Source: Marisa cornuarietis (lineage: Eukaryota > Mollusca > Gastropoda > Architaenioglossa > Ampullariidae). Taken from it: DNA of 64,000 nt. The DNA is taken from positions 1 through 64,000 of the forward strand of contig SMMW01000550.1 in assembly GCA_004794655.1 (NCBI GenBank), in the 5' to 3' direction. The notes under the pieces were generated by a model. It was not told the DNA's origin and made no database searches. It saw nothing but the letters and a program-made list of their open reading frames with translations. The first letter of the stretch is position 1. Every line of letters starts with the position of its first letter. Made by a program: the position numbers and the translations under genes. Shown here in pieces: positions 1-12,413 of this stretch.

Positions 1-604
1 AAATCGCCTTTCATTTAAGAAAGGTCCTTATTACGTTGCATCCATATGGTAATACGAAACATTGGGCTAATGAAATATCAAAGTATATTATACTGTGCTT
101 AGTTATGGCGGTGTTCATTCCAACAACCCATCTTGTTTATTTATTTTATTTATTTAGCTGACGTAGCTTTTGATTGGTAAACTACTGTCACGTGACATAT
201 TCTTAGGATACGAGAATGCTGGGCGAAACGAAATAATGGGACTTTTTAAGTACCATCCCCCCCCCGAATAGTGATTCCTTACTGTTGTTCTAATGATATT
301 TTTTGCAATTTTGGAAACTGATTTTATGATCTATTTTATGATTTATTTTGAAGTATTTTATTTAAAATATATTTTAAGACCAAATCCTTTCATTTTAGAA
401 AAATTCCTTATTATGTTGCATCCATGGTAATATGGAACATCGTGTGGCAGTTTGAAATATCAAAGTATATTATATTGTGCTTAGTTGTGGCGGTGGTCAT
501 TCCAACGCCCGTCTTGTTTATTTATTTATTTTATTTATTTAGCTGACGTAGCTTTTGATTGGTAAACTACTGTCACGTGACATATACTTAGGATAGGAGA
601 ATAC
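1..604. repeat. Tandem duplication, unit about 220 bp, at the left edge
   Basis: Positions 1-224 and about 383-604 are the same sequence with modest divergence. Shared landmarks in the same order are the phrase ATATCAAAGTATATTATA, a run of TTTA repeats, and a final block with GCTGACGTAGC followed by GTCACGTGACATA. The period is about 380 bp. The spacer (225-382) is AT-rich and unrelated. The first copy begins at the window edge, so the array may extend left. Each copy contains the palindrome CACGTG, an E-box-like site, but nothing shows it is regulatory. Confidence 0.85.
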
Positions 605-699
605 GGTGTACTGAGTGCCGTATGCTGGCGGTATTTTACCCACTCTGAGTGCGGATTTAGTCAGGACAATAAGGTGCATCATGAAGGGTAATTGATAAA

Positions 700-985
700 G
701 CGTATAATGCTACTTCTTTTTCGCCACCACAACCCCCAACCTTTCCTTTTCTTGCCAATTCCCTACTCGCCTTCCTCTGCTGAATCACGACACAAGTTCT
801 CGTTACCTGATTCCTCTCTGGGTTTTCTATATTTGTCTTTTATTAGTCATCAGTACTGGTGTTCATCTTTCCGTTCCTTTGCATGTTGTCCATGTCTCGT
901 TTTTGTCTCAAGCACTAAGAGCACGCTCCTTATGAGCGTGAGCATGCGCTATACAAATCATTCATTTTGATTATTAGTATCCCGA
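700..985 (+). mobile_element. Probable LINE 3' tail (copy A)
   Basis: The stretch is pyrimidine-rich. It ends with a block in which a short GAGCGTGAGCATGCGCTATACAAA-like tail is followed by ATT-rich sequence, the kind of 3' end found on CR1/L2-like LINEs. Positions 760-975 match 25,885-26,100 in order, including TGTCCATGTCT and the AGCATG(A/C)-GCTxTA tail. No coding part survives here. The family assignment is by pattern only. Confidence 0.4.
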
Positions 986-1693
986 TGAGCAGCGAGTTCA
1001 ATGTGGTACCTCAAAAAGAGTTTTAAAATGGAAATACGAGAGTAGGATTGTCTTGTGGACCAAGCGAACTGAATGGACAGGCCTAAACTTTCAGCTTTGT
1101 GTTGTTGTTTCACAGTCTAAGAATTCAGAGATAAAGTTCTGAGCTGTACTCTATGAACCCAATGTCATCCTCAAGTGACGACTTTACTAAGTGCAGTATG
1201 TAGCGGACTCCACCCCGAAGAAGACTATGTCCACATACAGCACAATATCACACATCAGTACGTCCATAGCAAGTCAAGAATGTCAGAATTGGGTTGTGCA
1301 CAACGAGCGATAAGGGTGGGGGAGAGAGAGGGGGGTCTTCTCCTTACTTAGTTAATGTCAGATAGATACAGCCGTAACTCAATATCTCTCTGGACATGTG
1401 AACATTGCATGCTGCTGGGGTGATTAAAACATGCTGTTATCTCTGCACCTCTTTCGTCTTGTGTGCAGTGCTGGGTTTCTAACTTCATTTTTCTTCTGTA
1501 TGCGTCTAGCTGCTAGCATGTCATAGTTCATTCAGTCCTAGTATTCAGGAACTGTACACAGAGCTAAGAAACGGGACCATATCACTCATCTTTTTCGTTT
1601 TCTGCACAGCTGGCCACCCATGGATTCTCGCATTCAGTACAGACTGTTTGTGTTGTGTTTTGATTTCTTTGCAGGCTCCTGACCCGACATTCT
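986..1693. other. Non-coding stretch, nothing recognised
   Basis: I see no gene, RNA or clear repeat in this interval. There is only a short purine run (GGGGGAGAGAGAGGGGGG-like) near 1318-1337. Confidence 0.5.
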
Positions 1694-2185
1694 TTGAACT
1701 TCAATTCCCCTACATCCCCAGCCAGACTACTCCACTCTTCCTTTGGTGACCATTCGCTCACTATCCCAGTCACTAGAACAGTCACCTATGATCAACGAAT
1801 TTTTAGTTACTGTGCTGCAAAAAAGTTGAATTCTCTTCTCTTCCGTCTCCTGTATCTACCCACCATCGAATCCTTTACACGAGTACTGAAAACACATCTG
1901 TTCAATGAGAATTACTATTACACCAATCAACAAAATGCTAGTCCATTTCTAACACTTACTTGCACTTTATTTCGTCTGTTGATTAATTTTCAACAGTTGT
2001 GATAATAGTCTCTTGGCTTGTCTGCCTGTTCATCTTCCTTTACAGATTTATGGCACTCTCCAACCTTTCTGTTTGTTCCGTGATTCCTTTTTGCGTCTTC
2101 TGTGTTTGTCTTTTATTACTTGTCTGCACGAGTTTCTCCTTTCGTCCTTTGTATGCTGATATTACAGCCTGCAGGTTATAAACAA
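1694..2185 (+). mobile_element. LINE ORF2 C-terminal remnant plus 3' flank
   Basis: The reading frame 1739-1903 translates to a sequence of the type PxTRTxTYxxRxFSxxAxKxxNSLxxxL followed by SFxxxLKTHLF. This is the conserved extreme C-terminus of many CR1/L2/Jockey-group non-LTR reverse transcriptases. The frame runs on for another 33 codons of low-information sequence. The downstream pyrimidine-rich tail resembles the tail at 760-975. Everything upstream of about 1690 is missing, so this is a 5'-truncated dead copy. The exact clade cannot be read from so short a segment. Confidence 0.6.
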
Positions 2186-4579
2186 ATCTGCAAGAGCAAT
2201 AGAAAATGCAGCATACAGTAACTCGAATCTATAATGGAAAATGTCATGCTTGGCTCAAATTAATTTCAACATGCTCGCTTCACTCCAGTGCATTTAATGT
2301 AATTTCATTGATAGAGAAAAATGTTTACCGCTGTATGTGAAGATTTGACAAACAAAAACAAAAAAAATATGAAAAAAGAATATTATCAGTACGAAGAAAC
2401 ACGTACACCCTAGAATGCCTAGATGACGCAGTCCTTTTCTCTTCTTTCTGTCATTCTTCTTTCTTTTCTTTCATTCTCCTTCTTTCTTTCCTTGTTTACT
2501 CTTCCTTTTTTTCATTACTTTTTCTATTCTTCTTTCTTATTTTTCTTGTTTGCTTGATTTTTTTGAGGGGTTTCGTTGGTGCCACGAAAAACATATTATT
2601 ATTATTATTATTATTTTGCTGGCGTTTGCTAGTGGCCGTGAAGCTTATTGAGTTGTTGGCTAGCATGAAAAATGTTTTTTTTTTCGTGGTCTGTTGTTAA
2701 AAATACAACTGTTAAATATTTTACGCTCAGGATTATTCTCCTGGATTTTGTGAAAACATGTCTGCAGGGATTTTATTTCCTTCCATTTTGAACAGTTCCG
2801 GCGCCTTTATTGCTCGAGTGTTTTGCTGTCGATCTTTGTGGCAGAAAATTGTACGCATAGATATCGCAAATAATTAAGGACCTTGTCGATATTTTTTATT
2901 CTTCTCAGATTCTTTGATTGATTTTGGGTGGTTTTTTTATTTTCTATTCTATTTTTTATATTATTTTCTTATCTCTTTTTATTTGATTTATTTGGGGCTG
3001 CTGATGGTGGTGGCGGCGTTGTGTGGGTGTATGTGAGTGAGTAAGTGAGAGACTATGTGTATACGTGCGTGTATATCTTCTGTGCGTTCAATTATCTGGA
3101 AAAAAATTAAGTACACATTATATATCGACGGGTAGACGGTGAGAGGCGAAACACGAACCAGTTTTAACCGTCTGCGGTCGCACTGCTCTTCACAGAACTT
3201 CCTTCAGATTTCATTTCCGTCCCGTAGTGAATGATTTCTCAAGTGGTTAAGTGTGCAGATGTTTTGTGCAACCTGCTTCGTCCGGCCTGGTCTAACCAGT
3301 TTATGTCCATTAACTCTTGTAAAGCCCTAATATTTAATGTGTCGCTGTTGGCGACTTCACTGCACTGTTATGACCCGTGTGGCTGCGCTCTTGGGGTTTT
3401 GCTGGTTTCCAATAGTGCTGTGTAGGAACAATAATGTGAGCTGCCAACCTTTATCAATATTAAATTATTTCAAAGTATTCCAGTGATAGGTTTAATGCTT
3501 CTCTTATTTTTCTTTGATCGACTGTTTATGGTTGGTTTATTTGATAGGAAAGTACCTTTTAAAGTGGTAATGTCGCACTGCTACTGGTGTATAAAGGGGC
3601 AACGAGAGGGGAAAAACCCGTAGAATTTTCTGGGGAAAAAACGATTAGTCAGTTGTGATTAGTCATGATGAGATTTGAACCTTGATAATCGTCGCAGTGG
3701 TGGACAAGTGAGCGTTATAGCATGCTGCTCTAGACCCGCCATTTGTATTCGTCCATAAACAGTCTCAAGCAATTAAAGCAGTCATTTTTTATTCTCCCTG
3801 CATCATTTCAGATTTACTAAAGTTTTGGCAGCACTTTTCTTCTTTCTTCCAAGGGAGAGGAGAAAGCAAGACAACAACAACAACAAAACTGCTCTCCAAA
3901 CTCTTCTTCTTCTTCTCGATCGCTCAGGCTCTCCAAACTCTAGATCTACGATAACGGGAGGACAATGCACATGGAGGTAGAGTGGTGTCCCTTTGCCTTG
4001 CAGGTTTGAAGGGGTTGCTCTCCGCATCATATTATTGTCTTTCCTGTTTTGATTTGTTGTAATTTTCTGCCATTGTACTGAACTTTGCTTTTGGTTGAGT
4101 CTTCTTTATTGGGCTGGAGTGTTTGGCTTTTATTTTTCCTTTACGGTTTTTAAATTTCCCATCGCCTGCTAATCTTTTCTACCGAACGCCACTAAAGGTT
4201 TCTTCATAAAGGATTTCCATCGGCGTCAGACGATCATGTGTTTTGATGCATTTGCTTTTAGCTTGGTGGTCGGGAGGATACCACCAATCTCTTGATGTTA
4301 GCTATTGTGGCCTGAGTATTGATTGCTCTAAGAAACAACGCATTTACAACATGTAAATCAGAACTGCGATAAATCCCCAATTTAGTCCATGAAAAGAATT
4401 TAATCCAGCTGAGAAACAACCCTGGCACTCCATTAACTTCGTCGAAAGAGCCTCAGGATTTTATGTCTATTATGTTTTCGTGTTTATAAAGCACGGTGAG
4501 CCTGGTTTTGTCTAGCATACAGAGCTATAAAAAATCATTTTCTCTTGTCCACCTCCATCTCATTTTTTTCTTCCTCTTC

Positions 4580-4581
<2 letters not shown>
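2186..4581. other. Non-coding, low-complexity-rich interval
   Basis: A T/C-rich tract lies at 2430-2570 and an (ATT)n run at 2594-2615. Much of 2880-2990 is T-rich. The short open frames here, such as 3231-3425 and the minus-strand one at 3803-4030, have no recognisable domain and look like chance. I see no gene. Confidence 0.5.
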
Positions 4582-4618
<37 letters not shown>

Positions 4619-4619
4619 C
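4582..4619. repeat. (ATC)n microsatellite
   Basis: About twelve uninterrupted ATC/CAT units. Confidence 0.95.
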
Positions 4620-5708
4620 CTCTTCACAGCACACATAGTGCAAACTGAAGAGGAGCAGCTTTCTCGGAGAACCTCCTAGACTTCAAAGACAGAACCAGAC
4701 ATTATACAATAAATGAAACTACCCAGAGCCCCAACAGCATAACTCCAGGCAACAGAAAGCATTTCCCAGGGAAAAGAAGTAATATCCCTGGCATCATTAA
4801 AAGACGCATTCAGATACAGAAGGGAAGGCAATCATTTTGGAACACGCTTACCAAACAATGCATAAGAGCAATGAACGCTACCAGAAATGAAGGGCATTGA
4901 TCACAATCCAGCTCAAGGACGGGGAAACACTGAGAATGAGATCCTGACAGACAGGTATTCAATAAACTATAAGGCTGAAGCCAAGGATCTGCGGACTGCA
5001 GCCCAGATGGTTTGTCACAACAGATACGATCAACAACAACATATTTGCCTCATGAATCTTTGGTGTCTTCTCAAACTAGCTGGTGTGGCGGGGTGGAACG
5101 AGTTGGTCCATGGCATCAGCCCAAACTACTTTTATTGCAAAGTTCAACTTTTATCCTTTCCAAAAATGTATAGGTTTTTTTGGTCTAATGTTTATCTCAG
5201 AGCATCAGTAATAAAAACCCACTGTCGTCTTCACAATCTTCAGTTATAAGCCAGTTATTGCAATGTTATATTTTTATGTTGTGGTAAGAGCACTAAAACC
5301 CAACCCTCCAGGTCAGCTTTGCTGAGGCTTAGACGATAATCAAAGCTCAGATAAAGAAAAGATGGCTTCAGGTGAAGCAGCGAAGACCGGTAGTGCAGTC
5401 TAGAGAAAGAAGGCGAGGGGGCCATTTGAGGACGAGTCACTCCAGACTCAAAAGTCATTTGTACACCGAGTTCCACATTGCGAAGTCCCCCGTGTGCCTC
5501 TAAGGCATACCCACAACGACAGTTGCTCACTTCCTCTATAAATGCCCAACCTGTCGTTTCATACGTTTCATCAAAACTCAAGAGCAGGGACATGGCCTGC
5601 AGACGCACTGATGAAGGAAAAGTATCTTCGGATACCATCGGTGGCCCCAGCGCGACGGCAGACTATTTAAGACCCGTGGAGTTCCTTTCGGAATGTTACA
5701 AGAAGTAA
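4620..5708. other. Unrecognised interval of higher complexity
   Basis: This stretch looks less AT-rich and less repetitive than its surroundings. It has open frames of 120 codons (+, 4887-5249) and 127 codons (-, 5255-5638). Neither translation shows a domain I can name, and neither has splice or promoter context that would make it a gene. A decayed transposon is the most likely explanation, because coding-like composition persists without an intact frame from about 4640 to 5240. That is inference only. Confidence 0.3.
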
Positions 5709-5869
5709 AGAATAGAGAGAAGAGAGAGAATCGCCATGTTGAAAGTTACTGCCTATATATCGCTTCATTTGTAATCGTCTAAAGTCGATAAAATGTCTCT
5801 CAAACGTTTATAGTTTTTAGTTCCTTCCTCGTCGTAGATTTTCTAGTGTTTGGACAACACACGCGCACG

Positions 5870-5934
<65 letters not shown>
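5870..5934. repeat. (CA)n microsatellite
   Basis: Almost perfect AC dinucleotide run of about 60 bases. Confidence 0.97.
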
Positions 5935-5936
<2 letters not shown>

Positions 5937-7487
5937 TATTATATATATTGTGGCAATGTTCCTGAGTTGAGTTTTACGACAAATGCGAATACTGGCCCCT
6001 GGGAACTGGGCTCTTGGGTGAGTTAGAATTTAACTCCTTATACCCACGTCAACATAATCTTTCAGGGGGAACAATATGTACAATAATCACATGTCACTCG
6101 CTCACACTACATGGCTCACGAGCTCCTACCCCAGCTCTTCCCCGAACGCAAGATGTAACGTGTGACTTACAGTACAACAATACAGATTCATTTATTTAAC
6201 ATGCAAAACAAGCCAATACATACATAAAACAATGTGGCTCATCTTAATCGTACTTCCAATATTACAGTGTTGTTAATGTCCGTTAAAGCTGCCATTCCTT
6301 TCATATGCAGACGCACACGAACGTAGCTCCAGTTGTTACAGCTGTTCTCATACTGCCAGTCTCTCTTGTGGATCCAAGCTTGTGGTGAGGTGAGGAGTAG
6401 TACTCCAGTCGCCGATGACTTTCTTCTCGAAATGCTCGTCCGAATGTCTGTTGTCAGAGAGATCGACGACTGCTCTCCTGGCGGCTGATTTTTTTTCGTA
6501 AACATCTCAGTGAAGGCGAAAAACTTCGAAAGCGTGAGGTCAGAGACCTTGTTACCCCGCGCTAAGTGAACCCGTGGTTTCAATCATTTCCTTAAAAAAT
6601 AAACCCATATAACACCTCTCTAATCTGGCACACATGCCCCCTACCCCCTTCTTGCATAAGTGGTCTCGGGCTTGTCAACAAGCCACACTAGACCTTAAAT
6701 GTGTGATGTTAGTCCCCTCCAAGGTTACCCCATCTCACAGAGAGAGAGAGAGAGACCATGTTGAATCTCCATGTCTGTCTTCACTTGCGATCTTCGCGTT
6801 GAATGTAAATTCTGTGTAAGTTCACGTCTGCGCAAATAGTTCATGAGGACTTTATAACGGCTACAAGTTTTTCTTGTATCAGTCATCCAGTCAGTGAATA
6901 GGAACAAGGCTTGCAAACGAGGCCGAAAGAATGACCTGCCCGAGTGTGCAAACATCCCACGATAAAATCGAACGTTGTACCCTTTTCCTCCTGCCATTTC
7001 AAAGACCCTTGTTTGCACTGTCGGGTGAATTGTAGTTCAAGTGAACTGACTATTTCATACCTCCATCACAAAATAAAGGTTAAAGCTTGCCAAGCCGTGC
7101 TATTTTCGAAGAAAGAAAGAAAGACAGGATGAGCGACAGAAGGTGGATGGGATAATGAGAAAAAAATATGGAAGATTAAGGACCGAGGAACAAAACAGTT
7201 TGTGTCGGAGGGGGCAGAAGGGATTTATGGACTAGAAAAATCAAAGGCGAATACAGTAGTTACTTGTCTGCATCATAAAATATACATTTTGGGAGAAGAC
7301 CAGATTTAATGATAATAAATTGATTCCGAATTGAATTGATTTGGCCGAGTGACTTGTTAAATTAAAAAATTTAGAACGCCTTACTTTAATAATAAGAAGA
7401 CGTGCTGTGGTTGAGATTGAAGAAGTGCACTGATTTCTGACCAGAAGGAGTTAGAAACTGTGTTGTCAAATTTATTATCGAGCGGTG

Positions 7488-7490
<3 letters not shown>
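5935..7490. other. Non-coding interval, nothing recognised
   Basis: There is a short (AG)n run at about 6738-6754. The open frames of 60-114 codons on both strands (for example the minus-strand one at 6239-6583) show no domain and overlap each other. I regard them as chance. Confidence 0.5.

Positions 7491-7537
<47 letters not shown>
7491..7537. repeat. (TG)n microsatellite
   Basis: About 23 TG units followed by a short GAGTGAGTGAGAGAG-type purine tail. Confidence 0.95.
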
Positions 7538-7538
<1 letters not shown>

Positions 7539-7699
7539 TGAGTGAGAGAGAGGGAATACTCTGAACGTATCGAAGATGAGTGAGTTTTTAAAATTTTTAA
7601 ACAATCTTCAGTTTCTTTCTCCTCATTCTTGAGCTTTTTTTCTTTCTGACTGCTGCTATTAGATTAGGGTGCAGTACATTTCTATAGAAAAGGACTTCC

Positions 7700-8060
7700 T
7701 GACAAGTCCAGTCTCAGTGTCCTCCGGTCGATCTGTTGGCAAACCTGTCGCCTAGAAATCGACTCTCTCCTCCGCGGGTAGCACTCGGTCCGCCGGCCAC
7801 AGCGCGTCGATGCCCTGCTCCGTGTCACGTGACGAGACCAACGATACCAAGATCGACGCCTTTCTAACCGCGGAAAGAGCGGCTCGGCTTGTTCAGCTCC
7901 AACATCGTCGATTTGCTGATCAGCACACTCTGATATCTGGTTGCAGCCGTGCTACTCTTACTTCAGCAGATTTGTGTGAGTGACTGGAAGCTGTCATCAG
8001 TCATGGTGAATGAACTCCCAGCTGTACGTGCGGTTGTGACGCAGCGAGGTTATGAATGAG
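7700..8060 (+). other. GC-richer island with a short open frame (7810-7983)
   Basis: This interval is noticeably richer in C+G and CpG than its neighbours and contains one CACGTG. An ATG at 7810 opens a 57-codon frame ending at TGA 7981. A GTGAGT donor-like site overlaps the end of the frame (about 7976), so it could be a first exon. I find no downstream exon it would join. Splicing it from that donor to the kinesin first exon at 12,401 would create a stop. Likely alternatives are a promoter-like CpG segment or a transposon remnant. Confidence 0.2.
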
Positions 8061-10679
8061 GAACAAGCCCAAGCTCTCGAGATTATAACCAAGTATTCAC
8101 AGCAAACAACCTATCGTAGGTAATGTAAACGATATTAATTAGTTAATTAATTAGTACCTGAAATCGAGCTCTAACAAGCTTAATACGAGATTTATGAGAA
8201 CAAAAGACCTTCCGAGCATAAGTTGGAGAATAAGCAATTAATTGACAATATATATATATATATATAGTGATATCTCATTTACAGCGGGGATGCAAAAATA
8301 TAAATTGTGTTTTCCCTTTTATTCAATCATTTTGTCTCTCTGTCTCTCACTGTGTGTGTGTGTGTGTGTGCAAAAATGTTAGTTCAGCGACACGGAACTG
8401 TTTTACACGCGCACATCATTAATAAAATCCCTTTTAACCTTATTTGTTTCCCCGATTGTATCTGTTTACCGATGCCATAAACTGACTGTGATAACGCATT
8501 TCGCGTGGCCTGTCGAACACGGCCTTGAGTCGATTTGACTTCAGTCGACTCGAACACCGAGTACAGAAGTTGTTGTTCAATGTATTGACACATTCACTGC
8601 TCGTTGTCTTTAAACAAAATGATATACATTCGTGATATACATAGGTCAGGCACCGTTGTTATCAAATGAACAATGGACGCTATTCGAAGTAATGTGGCGT
8701 GTGGTTATCTTTGCATGAGCGAGAGAAAAAAATTCATTCCTCACTTTGTTTATTTTAGGAAATAGCAAAACAATCGGCACGGCACAGTCGTATGGGTCAC
8801 AGCCTAAAGGTAGGCATGTCTAGAGTACAGCTTGGAATAATTAATAAAAATATACAGCATATCTAAACTGTTAGTCAAATTAGCCAAAGATGGAGTTCGT
8901 GGAGAGTTGCTTAGATGGATTAGAAGCTATTGTGATGTGGGAAGATATAACCCCGGTTACTTTCTGGCATATTGCACTGATTTCTAATATAAACTACAAT
9001 AAACTACTGCTTTACAAAAATGTAACGAAAATGTGTACCGCCTGTTATGTTTGACATTTTTATTAGTTTTTTTCTTTTGGTCAGTTCCACTGCAGAACTA
9101 GATTCGAACCATCAGTTGTAATGCCTCACTCGTTTGTTTTGATCGATCGTGAATTAACTCTTGTCTATTTTCACTTTAGCTATTTCGGTTCAAGTTTGTT
9201 TGTACAAGAAATTAAACTGGTGGCGACCAGGTGAGGGACAAGGATCCTGTTCATAAAATCTAACATGGCGGGCTTTTCTGGTGGATACTGGCGACATCAA
9301 TAGAATCAGTGGAGCGATGGCGCTCTGACACCACTGAGGTGGGGAAAAAGTGTTTTGTGTTCCATCCTTTTCTCTCCACCATTTCTGGTGTCCATTTTAT
9401 CCCGACGGCAGCCTCTGCGAAACCTCCGAGACAAAACTTTCCGCCAGAGCGAACACTTAAAAAAAAACTCCGAAAATTTTCATCTGATTTTTATACAATT
9501 TTGTAGATTTTTTTATTTACATTGTATTTTTTTTAATCGAACCTCGATCAGACATGTAGGTGCAGAGGAAACTGATATTTTCCAGCAGAGAAAGTTGACG
9601 AGTAATTGTGTACTTTTAAATTTGTTTCTAATGTATCAGTTTGAGAATGGTTTATTTCAGTACAGAACATGTACGCAACATATTTGCAAAATATACTAGG
9701 ATATTATTACTGTGCAGACGCTGTTGACAACCATTTAGGTGGTGTGATTTGTTTGTTATACCCTACCTCACTAAAATATCTACTAAATCCCTTAAAAAAA
9801 CTGTTCTGCAGCCACATAGTTTACATTTCTATACAGGGATGGCCCGTGCCTCTTCAGTCAAAACGTATAATGGTAATATGGTCAGAGATAAAAGATTATC
9901 GAGTCTCTCTGATATGGTCATATTTACTGGTTTCATCGTAACTTGAAAAACAGGACAATACCGTCTGGCAGGTTCTGTGGTTTTAGTCACGTTTCAGTTT
10001 AACTACTAGAACGAGGCTGGTTACAAAATAGCTTCCGGTGTATTCACATTCATTGTTAAGGCTCGCCGAGACTAACAGCGGAGAACTTTGCAAGAGGCTC
10101 GGCGTTGGTCTCGGCAGACAGACAGCAGTCCACCTGTACACGTCCGTGGTTATATTAACGGCAGGTAGGAGGCGGACGAGCTCACAGAGGATGTCACGTG
10201 ATGTTAACGTGTGACACTGAGCTGCAGACATGGTCAGATCGATGTCCTCAGCGCCCTCTTAACATCACCTGGTGGGCACGCGGATGACGCAGAGAAGAGA
10301 ATCGAAGCGGAAGTAGAAAAGACAGTCCGGGGTCCGCTGAATGCATCAGTAATGATTGAAAAGGACTTTTGTAAATGTCATTGAACGTTTTTTACCAAGT
10401 CTGCGACGGTGGTGGCCAGATAAGTCCAGACTTGTTTGCCAGTACATCGCCAGTACAAAGAGACTTCTGAGAACTACAGGGATATGACTTCTGAACGCCT
10501 TATCTTGTCGTTTGGTTGTCTTTACCTTGTTGTTCAAGTTTTTCAATAAAAAGTTGCTTTAATTCTTTTCTCCATTCATAGAATGTTAGAAAAAAACTTT
10601 ATAAAAGCCACAATATCACAATTCGTTTCGTGGGCAATTCTACTGCAGACAGCAACAAAGTTCATCGATCATTGAAGGT
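8061..10679. other. Non-coding interval, mostly AT-rich
   Basis: A (TA)n run lies at 8247-8266 and a short TG run near 8350-8370. An out-of-place GC-richer patch occurs at 10,180-10,340. Short overlapping frames at 9309-9946 on the + strand have no recognisable product. I see no gene. Confidence 0.45.
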
Positions 10680-11092
10680 GAAGCCGTTGTCTGAACTCTT
10701 GAATGGTAATTTTTGCAAGTTTGGCTATTTAACACCCAACATCAGCGTTGATAGATGATCGGGAAATATTATGGGGGGAACAGTCTGAAACAATTCACGA
10801 AAGAAAAGCCCATCAGATTTGGGTATAAATATTGGGTCCGTGCTCCAGTGAAAGATACTCTTACAGTTTCTCAGTGTATTGTGGAAAGGAAACCATTGCC
10901 ATGGACATGCCCCTGGGTTCTCGCGTAGTCTTGAATGCTTTGCAAGACATTGCTGATCCAGCCACCTATGCTCTCTATTTCGGTGACTTCTTTATAAAAA
11001 TGGATCTGCTGTCTCAACTGACTGCTAGAGATGATGCGAACATGCACAACAAAGTCATCAAAGAAATAAAAATGTCAGCACTACATGGATAG
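10680..11092 (+). mobile_element. piggyBac (PGBD-type) transposase relic
   Basis: Three consecutive frames carry an ordered piggyBac transposase signature. The first reads NGNFCKFGYLTPNISVD (about 10,704-10,755). A second frame carries KPIRFGYKYWV (about 10,809-10,841). The last frame (10,832-11,092) carries YCGKET, then LGSRVVLNAL, then LYFGDFF followed by LLSQLTAR. In active PGBD transposases the last block reads FDNFF, where the aspartate belongs to the catalytic triad. Here that position is glycine-aspartate, so the key Asp-Asn pair is altered. There is at least one in-frame stop near 10,755 and one frameshift near 10,840. The copy is dead and both ends are missing. It lies upstream of the kinesin gene and has no visible relation to it. 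Confidence 0.7.
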
Positions 11093-12312
11093 GGTTCTCA
11101 TATTGTGCTAAGAGGTTCTTTCATCTCGTCATCCCAGTGTCCTATTTATAGGACAGGCTGTAATGTATCTACATACGCAAAAATAAACAATAACAATTTT
11201 TTCTGTTCTGAGGACTTCAAATAACACAACTTTTACAACGGAAACAAAATTATTCAAAAAAGAAATTGGGGAGATAACAGGTGATACGAATCATCATCTC
11301 GTGAAAAAATAATTTTGTTCGACGCTGCGTTTCATTCAGGAACCGTACCTCTGAACCTCTCAGTTGTTGGAGATTCTCCTGAGGCACTGTCAGTGCTCAC
11401 CGGCAACCGCCATTACAGTCACCTTGCTTTCTGGATTTTATAAAGAGGTGTGACAGTGTTAAAATATCAATCACACGTGCGCGCGCACACACACACAGAC
11501 GCACGTACAAACACGCACTCCCTCTTTCTGTCTCACGGAGAGAGAGAGAGACGGAGATACAGGGTGTGGAAGGAAGAGGGAATACAATAATCGCGATATA
11601 AAACGGAATTTTTTTTTCAAAAATATTTTTCTTTTGTTTCGCTTGCCCCGAGTCTCTCTTCACTTCTTGCAATCACCAAAGCTGACTTGGTTTTATTTTC
11701 TCGCTAGCATTCGGTTAGCACGTGCGGCGTATCATAGTGACCCTGTGTTAGCCTGAGCCAGACCGTCAGTGTAAGAATAGACTGGGCACATTTCAATAAT
11801 TGATTGGTGGTAATTGCAGTAGCCGCGTACCGGTCACCGTTGTACAGGTGCATCTGTTGATGGCTACCGGCTGGTCACAGGTGTGAAAAAAAATCGCGTG
11901 CGGAGTGCGGGGGCTGCTGGGGACTCGCGTAAAGTGATCTTCTGTGACTGACTAAACAACCTTTCATGTGCTTAAAGCATAAACATTATTGATGAGGTTG
12001 GTGCTAGTGGAAGATGTCACCCTGAAACTATTGTTGTATTATAGTACTGAAACTGTTCACGCCAGAATATGGATTATACATTAATTTAGACAACATTTTG
12101 ATGTTAAGAGCATTCAAGCATGAAGTTGATTGAAAAAAGTACTATTGAATTTGGGGTGGAAAATGAACACCTTGCATTGAGACCAATCCAGTGATTATTC
12201 GGGTGTTTCTCGTTAGATCATGGCTGGTAAGCGCAAAGGGGTGAAAAGAAAAAAAAAGTGAAACTGATCGATGTGAGCACTGAAGATGAAACGTTTTATT
12301 AAAGTTTTATTT
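11093..12312. other. Upstream flank of the kinesin gene
   Basis: A short CA/CG run lies at 11,478-11,520 and an (AG)n run near 11,538-11,552. I cannot identify a core promoter. The first coding exon begins after a splice acceptor (12,400), so at least one non-coding 5' exon must lie upstream, somewhere in or before this interval. Confidence 0.4.
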
Positions 12313-12390
12313 ATGGTGTGTGTGTGTGTGTGTGTGTGTGTGCGTATGTGTGTGTGTGCGTGCGTGCGTGAGTGTGTGTGTGTGTGTGAT
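12313..12390. repeat. (TG)n microsatellite just upstream of kinesin exon 1
   Basis: An interrupted TG/CG dinucleotide run ends 10 bases before the acceptor of the first coding exon. It therefore stands where a polypyrimidine tract would normally be. Confidence 0.9.
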
Positions 12391-12413
12391 CACACTTCAG
12401 GACAACTTGAAGA

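Noticed and set aside
4887..5249. Independent 120-codon gene
   Set aside because: No domain, no exon partners and no promoter evidence. The composition fits a decayed transposon.
9190..9310. LTR retrotransposon primer-binding site (TGGCGACC-like) near 9,220
   Set aside because: A single short match with no paired LTR, polypurine tract or gag/pol frame nearby.
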